Below, one piece after another: positions 1 through 5,236 of a stretch of DNA of 6,105 nt. Location: positions 1-6,105 of the forward strand of contig USBH01000103.1 of NCBI GenBank assembly GCA_900552925.1, in the 5' to 3' direction. The notes under the pieces were generated by a model. It saw nothing but the letters and a program-made list of their open reading frames with translations. It was not told the origin of the DNA and did not search any database. Position 1 is the stretch's first letter. Every line of letters starts with the position of its first letter. Both the position numbers and the translations under genes were made by a program. The stretch is from an uncultured Oscillospiraceae bacterium. GTDB taxonomy: Bacteria; Bacillota; Clostridia; Oscillospirales; Acutalibacteraceae.

Positions 1-57
1 GCCTTTGCCGCGACGGGCAAAGCGGCAATCGGCTTCGCCGACCGGCACAAAAAATAA
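1..57 (+). CDS. C-terminal end of an unrecognised upstream gene (partial)
   Basis: Frame 1 is open from the left edge to a TAA at 55-57. It reads AFAATGKAAIGFADRHKK, 18 residues with a basic tail. Most third codon positions are G or C, as in the neighbouring genes. The stop lies 14 nt before the reductase start, a spacing typical of genes in one operon. The tail is too short to recognise, so I assign no function. Frame 3 is also open here and runs into the reductase, so this stretch could instead be untranslated leader. The clean stop just ahead of a Shine-Dalgarno favours the partial-gene reading. Confidence 0.5.
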   Translation, partial: AFAATGKAAIGFADRHKK

Positions 58-67
58 GGATGGTGAT
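56..67 (+). promoter_or_regulatory. Split Shine-Dalgarno that sets the reductase start at 72
   Basis: AAGGA (56-60) and GGTGAT (62-67) are the two halves of the full anti-16S complement AAGGAGGTGAT, offset by an inserted T. GGTGAT ends 4 nt before the ATG at 72. The earlier in-frame ATG at 60 overlaps the AAGGA block and has no room for a ribosome binding site, so 72 is preferred. nagA at 5237 has the same arrangement. Confidence 0.65.
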
Positions 68-71
68 TTTA

Positions 72-1082
72 ATGAAAACGATGACGCTCGGCAGCACAGG
101 CATCACAGTCAACCGCAACGGCTTCGGCGCGCTGCCGGTGCAGCGCGTCTCCGTCGAGGAGGCGGGGCGCCTGCTGCGCAAGGCGTTTGAAAACGGCATC
201 CGGTTTTTCGACACGGCCCGGAGCTATTCGGACAGTGAAATGAAAATCGGTCTCGCGCTCTCCGACGTGCGCGACCAGATCTATATCGCGACCAAAACGC
301 CGTCGACGACGGTGGAGGGCTTCTGGAAGGACCTCGAGACGAGCCTTTCGCTGCTGAAGACCGACTACATCGATATTTATCAGTTCCACAACCCGGCGTT
401 CTGCCCGAAGCCCGGCGACGGCACCGGCCTGTATGAGGCGATGCTCGAGGCGAAGGCGCAGGGGAAGATCCGCCACATCGGCATCACGAACCACCGGCTG
501 GCGGTCGCCGAGGAGGCGGTGGATTCCGGCCTGTACGAGACGCTGCAGTTCCCGTTCAGCTATCTGGCGAGCGAAAAGGACGAGGCGCTCGTGAAGCGCT
601 GCGCCGAAAAGAACGTCGGCTTCATCTGCATGAAGGCGCTTTCGGGCGGCCTCATCACGCGCAGCGACGCGGCCTACGCCTACCTCGCGCAGTTCCCGAA
701 TACGCTGCCGATCTGGGGCATCCAGCGCGAAAGCGAGCTCGACGAATTCCTCGCCTACAACGACAACCCGCCGCAGATGACGGATGCGCTCGCCGCGTTC
801 ATCGAGCAGGAGCGCGTCTCGCTCGCCGGCGATTTCTGCCGCGGCTGCGGCTACTGCATGCCGTGCCCGGCGGGCATCGAGATCAACCAGTGCGCGCGCA
901 TGTCGCTGCTGCTGCGCCGGTCGCCGGCCGCAAACTGGCTCACCCCCGCGTGGCAGGAGAAGATGGAAAAGATCGAGGACTGCCTGCACTGCGGCCAGTG
1001 CATGAAGCGCTGTCCCTACGGCCTGCAGACGCCGGACCTGCTGCGCAGGAACCTTGAGGATTACAGGACCTTCCTCCATTAA
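72..1082 (+). CDS. Aldo/keto reductase with C-terminal 2[4Fe-4S] ferredoxin domain
   Basis: This is a 336-residue cytoplasmic oxidoreductase of the aldo/keto reductase superfamily fused to a ferredoxin-like tail. The TIM-barrel part covers about residues 1-245. The family catalytic tetrad is visible as D47 and Y52 in FFDTARSYSDSE, K75 in IATKT, and H106 in YQFHNP. GKIRHIGITNH (131-141) is another barrel signature. The tail carries two cysteine sets: C256, C259, C262 and C265 followed by Pro, and C304, C307, C310 and C314 followed by Pro. This is the pattern expected for two [4Fe-4S] clusters; C274 is an extra cysteine between them. Known AKRs reduce carbonyls with NAD(P)H. The ferredoxin tail implies electron exchange with an iron-sulphur or flavin partner in an anaerobe, but the substrate cannot be read from sequence. 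It lies 24 nt before murD and probably shares its transcript. The domain call is firm; the physiological role is unknown. Confidence 0.93.
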   Translation: MKTMTLGSTGITVNRNGFGALPVQRVSVEEAGRLLRKAFENGIRFFDTARSYSDSEMKIGLALSDVRDQIYIATKTPSTTVEGFWKDLETSLSLLKTDYIDIYQFHNPAFCPKPGDGTGLYEAMLEAKAQGKIRHIGITNHRLAVAEEAVDSGLYETLQFPFSYLASEKDEALVKRCAEKNVGFICMKALSGGLITRSDAAYAYLAQFPNTLPIWGIQRESELDEFLAYNDNPPQMTDALAAFIEQERVSLAGDFCRGCGYCMPCPAGIEINQCARMSLLLRRSPAANWLTPAWQEKMEKIEDCLHCGQCMKRCPYGLQTPDLLRRNLEDYRTFLH

Positions 1083-1106
1083 GCCGATACAGAAAGGATC
1101 ATCAGA

Positions 1107-2507
1107 ATGACAGCAAGCGAGTTTTACAGCGCGCTGAAGGGAAAGCGCGTTTCGTTCATCGGCGTCGGCCGGACGAATCTGCCGCTGATCGAGAAGTTCA
1201 TTGCCTGCGGCGCGGCGGTCACCGTGCGCGACAAGCGCGAGGCCGAGGCGCTCGGCGAGGACGGCGCGCATTTAAAGCAGCTCGGCGCCAGGCTGATTTG
1301 CGGCGCGGGCTACCTCGAGAACATCGACGAGGATATGCTGTTCCGCACGCCCGGCGTGCCGTACCTGCTGCCGGAGCTGCAGGCGGCGAAGTCCCGCGGC
1401 GTGGCGGTGACGAGCGAGATGGAGGTGTTCTTCGACCTCTGCCCGTGCAAAGTTTACGCCGTGACGGGCAGCGACGGCAAGACGACGACGACCTCGATCA
1501 TCGCGGAGATGCTGAAGGCGGCGGGGAAGACCGTCCACCTCGGCGGCAACATCGGCCGCCCGCTGCTGCCGGAGATCGAGGAGATCGCGCCGGAGGACGT
1601 CGCGGTCGTCGAGCTTTCGAGCTTCCAGCTCATTTCGATGCGCCGCAGCCCGGACGTCGCGGTCATCACGAACCTTTCGCCGAATCACCTCGACGTCCAC
1701 AAGGACATGGACGAGTACGTGAACGCGAAGAAGAACATCTTCCTGCACCAGAATGCGTTCGGGCGCACGGTGCTCAACGCGGACAACGCGCTGACCGCGG
1801 CCTGCGCGCCGGAAACGCGCGGCGAAACGCTGCTCTTCTCCCGCCGCGCGCGGACGAACGGCGCGTGGTGCAGCGAAAGCGGCGAGATCTTTTTCGGCGA
1901 CACGTTTGTCCTGCGCGAATCGGATATTCTGATCCCCGGCAAGCACAACGTCGAGAATTACCTCGCGGCGATTTCGGCTGTGTGGGGCGATGTGCCGGCG
2001 GAGACGATCGTCTCGGTTGCGGGGACGTTCGGCGGCGTCGAGCACCGCATGGAGCTCGTCCGCACGCTCGACGGCGTCCGCTGGTACAACGATTCGATCG
2101 CGACGAGCCCGTCGCGCGCGATGATCGGCACGCTGTCGCTCTATGACTTCAAGATCGTGATGATTGCGGGCGGCGCGGATAAGAAGGTGCCGTTCGACGA
2201 GCTCGGCGGTGTGATCTGCGACAAGGTCAAGACGCTCGTGCTGCTCTCGCCCGAAAAGCCGCTCCCGGGCTTCAAGCCTGCGGCGGCCGGGAAGATCGAA
2301 GCGGCGGTGCGCGGCGCCGCGAACTACCGCGCGGGCGCGCCGGAGATCCTGCACGCCCACACGATGGAGGAGGCCGTCGCGCTGGCGAAAAGCCGCGCGG
2401 TGCCCGGCGACGTGGTGTCGCTCTGCCCGGCGGCGACCGGCTTCGACATGTACAAGAGCTTTGCCGAGCGCGGCGACATTTACCGCGCGGTCGTGCAGGG
2501 GCTCTGA
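1107..2507 (+). CDS. murD: UDP-N-acetylmuramoyl-L-alanine--D-glutamate ligase (MurD)
   Basis: MurD adds D-glutamate to UDP-MurNAc-L-Ala with ATP in the cytoplasmic steps of peptidoglycan synthesis. The protein is 466 residues, within the usual range. Domain 1 has a nucleotide-fold start, SFIGVGRTNLPL (16-27). The Mur-ligase P-loop TGSDGKTTTT is at 120-129, and ELSSFQL at 169-175 holds the Mg-ligand glutamate. ITNLSPNHLDVH spans 187-198. K208 in NAKKN is at the position of the carbamylated lysine. EHRMEL (312-317) and NDSIATSP (328-335) lead into the C-terminal domain, where AGGADKK (354-360) holds the D-Glu-contact lysine, probably K359. The late motif reads CPAATGFD (440-447) where the family usually has SPA.AS.D (see findings). 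AGAAAGGA at 1091-1098 is an excellent Shine-Dalgarno, 8 nt before the ATG. No other division or wall cluster genes flank it, so this murD lies outside a dcw-type cluster. Confidence 0.96.
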   Translation: MTASEFYSALKGKRVSFIGVGRTNLPLIEKFIACGAAVTVRDKREAEALGEDGAHLKQLGARLICGAGYLENIDEDMLFRTPGVPYLLPELQAAKSRGVAVTSEMEVFFDLCPCKVYAVTGSDGKTTTTSIIAEMLKAAGKTVHLGGNIGRPLLPEIEEIAPEDVAVVELSSFQLISMRRSPDVAVITNLSPNHLDVHKDMDEYVNAKKNIFLHQNAFGRTVLNADNALTAACAPETRGETLLFSRRARTNGAWCSESGEIFFGDTFVLRESDILIPGKHNVENYLAAISAVWGDVPAETIVSVAGTFGGVEHRMELVRTLDGVRWYNDSIATSPSRAMIGTLSLYDFKIVMIAGGADKKVPFDELGGVICDKVKTLVLLSPEKPLPGFKPAAAGKIEAAVRGAANYRAGAPEILHAHTMEEAVALAKSRAVPGDVVSLCPAATGFDMYKSFAERGDIYRAVVQGL

Positions 2508-2542
2508 CGCGCGCGGCCGCCGCGCCGCCCGGCAGGCCCGGG
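2508..2542 (+). other. Two GC-rich hairpins after murD, no clear terminator
   Basis: GCGCGG (2511-2516) pairs with CCGCGC (2520-2525) across a 3-nt loop, and CCCGG (2528-2532) pairs with CCGGG (2538-2542) across a 5-nt loop. Neither is followed by a run of T, so this is not a canonical intrinsic terminator. The structures may slow polymerase or protect the murD 3' end, but such GC-rich pairing also arises by chance in this base composition. Confidence 0.3.
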
Positions 2543-2562
2543 ATGCACGCAGACGGCTTTTG

Positions 2563-2582
2563 GACGCACAATGACGCACAAT
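2563..2582 (+). repeat. Perfect 10-bp tandem repeat upstream of rnr
   Basis: GACGCACAAT occurs twice back to back (2563-2572 and 2573-2582), 74 nt before the rnr start, at the point where base composition turns AT-rich. The repeat unit is about one DNA helical turn, so two proteins binding the copies would sit on the same face of the helix. It could be a regulator binding site or a chance slippage duplication. No known operator is recognised. Confidence 0.6.
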
Positions 2583-2583
2583 T

Positions 2584-2612
2584 TTGAAACTTACAGAAAT
2601 TTAAAAGAGATT
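2584..2612 (+). promoter_or_regulatory. Possible weak promoter region for rnr
   Basis: This is the AT-rich patch between murD and rnr. TTGAAA at 2584-2589 is a good -35 match (TTGACA), but the hexamer 17 bp downstream, GAGATT at 2607-2612, matches TATAAT at only 3 of 6 positions. TTTAAA at 2600-2605 lacks a -35 at proper spacing. The 149-nt gap and the composition shift suggest rnr can be transcribed on its own, but the exact promoter is not identifiable. Confidence 0.22.
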
Positions 2613-2656
2613 TTGCGCACTCGGCGCCTTTCTGTGGCAGAATAAAAGGACACAGA

Positions 2657-4882
2657 ATGTTTGGAATTGGATGGGATAAAATGATGACAAAACAGTACAG
2701 GGGAAATGACGGAAGAAAGCAGGGCTTTCAGAGAAGAAACCGTTTTGAAAACAAGAGCGACGCGGTGATGAGCAGCGTCGAGGAGAAGATCCTCGCGACG
2801 CTGCGCGCGGAAGAGATACACGACTGGGGCGCGCGGCGGCTGCTGCGCAAGTCGGGCATCTCCAACGAGACCGCGTTTTACGACGCGCTCCACAGCCTGA
2901 AGGACAAACGGCTGATTTTGATGGACCGCCAGCACAACGTCAAGCTGATCCCGGTCGAGGACGACGTGACGGCGACGCTCGTTTCGCTTTCGAAGAGCTT
3001 CGGCTTTGCGCGCCCGATCGACGGCGGCGAGGACATTTTCATCCACGGCAGCGCGCTCAAGGGGGCGCTGGTCGGCGACACGATCATCGTCGGCGACATC
3101 CGCAAGGAGGAGCGCGGCCCCGCGGGGCGCGTGCGCAGCATCGTGGAGCACAAGAAGGCGGAGACGACCGGCACCGTTTCGGTGACGCCGGAGGGCATCG
3201 AGGTGATCCCCGACAACGCGATCCGCTACAATCTGAGGCTCCAGCAGCGCGACCTGAACGGCGCGAAGGACGGCGACAAGGTGCTCGTCTCGCTCGAGCA
3301 GGACTACCGCGGCGACTGGACGCGCGCCGCCGTGCAGAAGGTATTCGGCCCGGGCCGCAGCGCGCGCGTCTGCGCGGATGCGATCATCGAGCGGTACGGC
3401 ATTCCGACGAAGTTCCTCACGGAGGCGCTGCAGCACGCCGAGAACGTCGGCAATGCGCCGATCCCCGCGGAGGAATATGAAAAGCGTCTCGACCTGCGCG
3501 GCGAGGCGATCTTCACGATCGACAGCGCCGACGCGAAGGACCTCGACGACGCGATCTCCGTCACGCGCACGGCGGACGGCTACGCGCTCGGCGTCCATAT
3601 CGCGGACGTTTCCCACTATGTCCGGGAGGATACTCCGGTCGACCGCGAGGCGCTTGTGCGCGGCACGTCGGTCTACTTTGCCGACCGCGTGATCCCGATG
3701 CTGCCCGAGGTGCTCTCGAACGGCGCGTGCTCGCTGAACGCGGGCACCGACAAGCTCGCGTTTTCGGCGCTCGTACAGCTCGACAGCGACGGAAAAATCA
3801 CGGGCTACGATTTCAAAAAGACGATTATCAACTCGAAGGTGCGCGGCGTGTACAAAGAGGTCAACACGATCCTCGACGGCACGGCGACGCCGGAGATTCT
3901 CGAAAAATATGCGCCGGTCATGGAATCCCTGCGGGCGGCGAAGGCGCTTGCGGACATTCTGAAGGCGAACTCCTCGGCGCGCGGCACGATGGATTTCGAC
4001 AGCGGCGAATCGCGCTTCGTGCTCGATGAAAACGGCGTGTGTATCGACATCATGCCGCGCGTTTCGGGCGAAGCCGAACAGCTCATCGAGCAGATGATGA
4101 TCACGGCGAACATCGCGGCGGCGAAATTCTCGCTCGACCACAAGCTGCCGTTTTTGTACCGCGTGCACGGCACGCCGGACCCGAAGCGCGTCGAGGAGCT
4201 GATCAAGCTCCTGAAGCTCGTCGGCGTCCCGTGCCGCGAGATCGAAAAGCCGAAGCCGGAGACGCAGGACTTCGCCGCGATCCTCGACCGCGTGCGCGGC
4301 CTGCCGACCGAGCAGCTCGTCTCCCAGCGGCTGCTGCGCACGATGGAGAAGGCGCGCTATGCGACCGAGGAGACCGGCCACTTCGGCCTGGCGCTCGCGG
4401 ACTACAGCCACTTCACCTCGCCGATCCGCCGTTACCCGGACACCTCGATTCACCGCATTCTCTCCGCGTTTGTCGGCGGGATGCCGGTGGAGGAGATCCG
4501 CCGCCGCTACAGCGCGTTTGCGGAGACCTCCGCGCGGGAATCCTCGCAGAATGAGATCCGCGCGCTGATGGCGGAGCGCGACGCCGAGGACTGCTACATG
4601 GCCGAATACATGAGCCAGCACATCGGCGAGCACTTCGACGGCGTCGTCAGCGGCGTGACGCAGCGCGGCATTTTCGTCCGGCTCGAGAACAGCGTCGAGG
4701 GCTTCGTCTCGCTCGACAGCTTCACCGGCGAGGAGTTCGTCTTCGACGGCCTCATCACGCACCGCAGCGCGAAGCGCGAGCTGACGATCGGCACGGAGCT
4801 GCCGATCATCGTGGCCTCGGCGTACGTCGCGACCGGCAAGGTCGACTTTTTGCCGGACCTCGAAAAGGAAGCGCAGGCCTGA
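2657..4882 (+). CDS. rnr: Ribonuclease R, 3'-5' exoribonuclease
   Basis: RNase R degrades RNA processively from the 3' end to nucleoside monophosphates and can unwind structured RNA. In bacteria it serves in rRNA, mRNA and tmRNA-linked quality control. The 741-residue protein shows the family order. A winged helix lies at about 39-100. Two cold-shock domains follow, the first with SFGFARP and DIFIHGSALKG (114-135), the second at about 170-232. The RNB domain spans about 277-602, and an S1 domain about 655-732 (GVVSGVTQRGIFVRL). The four metal-binding aspartates are D289, D295, D297 and D298 in TIDSADAKDLDDAI; SPIRRYPD (588-595) holds the active-site arginine. AAAAGGA at 2644-2650 sits 6 nt before this ATG and supports it. 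The start adds a basic stretch of about 36 residues before the winged helix; ATGs at 2681 and 2768 are alternatives with poorer ribosome sites. The Lys-rich tail known from E. coli RNase R is absent. smpB does not follow, unlike in many Firmicutes. Confidence 0.96.
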   Translation: MFGIGWDKMMTKQYRGNDGRKQGFQRRNRFENKSDAVMSSVEEKILATLRAEEIHDWGARRLLRKSGISNETAFYDALHSLKDKRLILMDRQHNVKLIPVEDDVTATLVSLSKSFGFARPIDGGEDIFIHGSALKGALVGDTIIVGDIRKEERGPAGRVRSIVEHKKAETTGTVSVTPEGIEVIPDNAIRYNLRLQQRDLNGAKDGDKVLVSLEQDYRGDWTRAAVQKVFGPGRSARVCADAIIERYGIPTKFLTEALQHAENVGNAPIPAEEYEKRLDLRGEAIFTIDSADAKDLDDAISVTRTADGYALGVHIADVSHYVREDTPVDREALVRGTSVYFADRVIPMLPEVLSNGACSLNAGTDKLAFSALVQLDSDGKITGYDFKKTIINSKVRGVYKEVNTILDGTATPEILEKYAPVMESLRAAKALADILKANSSARGTMDFDSGESRFVLDENGVCIDIMPRVSGEAEQLIEQMMITANIAAAKFSLDHKLPFLYRVHGTPDPKRVEELIKLLKLVGVPCREIEKPKPETQDFAAILDRVRGLPTEQLVSQRLLRTMEKARYATEETGHFGLALADYSHFTSPIRRYPDTSIHRILSAFVGGMPVEEIRRRYSAFAETSARESSQNEIRALMAERDAEDCYMAEYMSQHIGEHFDGVVSGVTQRGIFVRLENSVEGFVSLDSFTGEEFVFDGLITHRSAKRELTIGTELPIIVASAYVATGKVDFLPDLEKEAQA

Positions 4883-4886
4883 TGCG

Positions 4887-4913
4887 ATAAATCCGCCTTT
4901 GCCCGCATATAGT
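4887..4913 (+). promoter_or_regulatory. Candidate sigma-E-type sporulation promoter for the bofA-like gene
   Basis: CATATAGT at 4906-4913 resembles the mother-cell sigma-E -10 element (consensus near CATACANT). ATA at 4887-4889 fits the ATA core of the -35 element with the usual spacing: a 14-bp gap separates the 7-base -35 window ending at 4891 from the -10. The flanking -35 bases do not match. TATAGT at 4908-4913 is also 5 of 6 to a sigma-A -10, but it has no -35. In B. subtilis bofA is a sigma-E gene, so the location makes sense. The motifs are short and may be chance. Confidence 0.3.
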
Positions 4914-4955
4914 TTAGGGAAGCCGGAGGCTTCGGTTCTCTAAAAAAGGCAAAGG
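4896..4955 (+). promoter_or_regulatory. Foldable leader that can pair the bofA Shine-Dalgarno
   Basis: Outer stem: CCTTTGCC (4896-4903) is the exact reverse complement of GGCAAAGG (4948-4955), which contains the start of the bofA ribosome site AAAGGGGA (4951-4958). Inner stem: TTTAGGGAA (4913-4921) pairs with TTCTCTAAA (4936-4944) over nine pairs with one G-U. It is extended by CC (4923-4924) with GG (4934-4935) across a one-base bulge. An alternative is GAAGCC (4919-4924) with GGCTTC (4928-4933). No T run follows on either strand, so this is not a standard terminator. Folding would hide the ribosome site in transcripts that begin upstream of about 4896. Confidence 0.45.
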
Positions 4956-4965
4956 GGAAGTTTCT

Positions 4966-5145
4966 ATGCGGTTTTTGAAAACGCTGCTCGGCTCGGCGCT
5001 GCTCGGCCTCGGCGCGCTTGCGGCGCTGTACCTGCTCGAGCCGTACACCGGCGTCGCCATGCCGGTGAACCGGCTGAGCCTGCTGGCAGCCGCGGCGCTC
5101 GGCGTGCCGGGCGTGACGCTGCTGGTGCTGCTCGATATGCTCTGA
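4966..5145 (+). CDS. bofA: BofA-like pro-sigma-K processing regulator, 59 aa
   Basis: This small integral membrane protein has two hydrophobic segments, about residues 6-24 and 36-58. They are joined by EPYTGVAMPVNR (25-36). The second half, MPVNRLSLLAAAALGVPGV (32-50), matches the BofA family hallmark of a polar N-x-x-(T/S) at the head of the last helix followed by LG.PGV.LL. In Bacillus, BofA sits in the mother-cell membrane around the forespore and holds the intramembrane protease SpoIVFB inactive until pro-sigma-K should be cut. Clostridia carry BofA-like proteins too, where the partner is less clear. Bacillus BofA is about 87 residues; this one has a much shorter N-terminus. No longer start exists, because the frame has a TAG at 4915 and no ATG, GTG or TTG between it and 4966. 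AAAGGGGA at 4951-4958 is a strong ribosome site 7 nt upstream. No protease gene is visible nearby. Confidence 0.85.
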   Translation: MRFLKTLLGSALLGLGALAALYLLEPYTGVAMPVNRLSLLAAAALGVPGVTLLVLLDML

Positions 5146-5146
5146 A

Positions 5147-5207
5147 CAGGCGGTGTGCGCCTGAAACGATAGAGCTGCGGCCGTTCCGCGGACCGGCTTC
5201 GGCCCGG
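5147..5207 (+). other. Two small hairpins in the bofA-nagA gap
   Basis: CAGGCG (5147-5152) pairs with CGCCTG (5158-5163) across GTGTG, immediately after the bofA stop. A second hairpin, CCGGC (5193-5197) with GCC-C-GG (5202-5207, one bulged C), is capped by a stable UUCG tetraloop at 5198-5201. Neither has a T run, so readthrough into nagA is likely. They could act as processing or pausing elements. I see no convincing promoter in this 91-nt gap. Confidence 0.3.
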
Positions 5208-5219
5208 ACTTCAAAAGAC

Positions 5220-5232
5220 AAGGATTGGTGAT
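5220..5232 (+). promoter_or_regulatory. Split Shine-Dalgarno of nagA
   Basis: AAGGA (5220-5224) and GGTGAT (5227-5232) flank two inserted T residues, giving a split version of AAGGAGGTGAT. GGTGAT ends 4 nt before the ATG at 5237, the same distance as for the reductase at 72. This fixes the nagA start. Confidence 0.65.
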
Positions 5233-5236
5233 TCAG

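Noticed and set aside
60..62. ATG four codons before the chosen reductase start
   Set aside because: It overlaps the AAGGA block and leaves no room for a Shine-Dalgarno; 72 has proper spacing and the expected MKT.TLG-type N-terminus.
5..190. A 61-codon plus-strand frame at the left edge
   Set aside because: It overlaps the reductase start in another frame, has no ribosome site and encodes an Arg-rich shadow peptide.
2511..2560. Rho-independent terminator after murD
   Set aside because: GC hairpins are present but the only T run (2558-2561) is 16 nt beyond the second stem and only four bases long.
69..4762. Long minus-strand open frames opposite the reductase, murD and rnr (about 400, 435 and 723 codons)
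   Set aside because: They mirror the sense genes. A GC-rich gene that avoids TTA, CTA and TCA codons leaves the opposite frame open. The translations are Arg/Ala/Val/Asp-rich with no recognisable domain, and the sense proteins are unmistakable.
4913..4955. Intrinsic terminator after rnr
   Set aside because: The hairpin is followed by A-rich, not T-rich, sequence on the + strand, and on the minus strand the T run lies on the wrong side of the stem.
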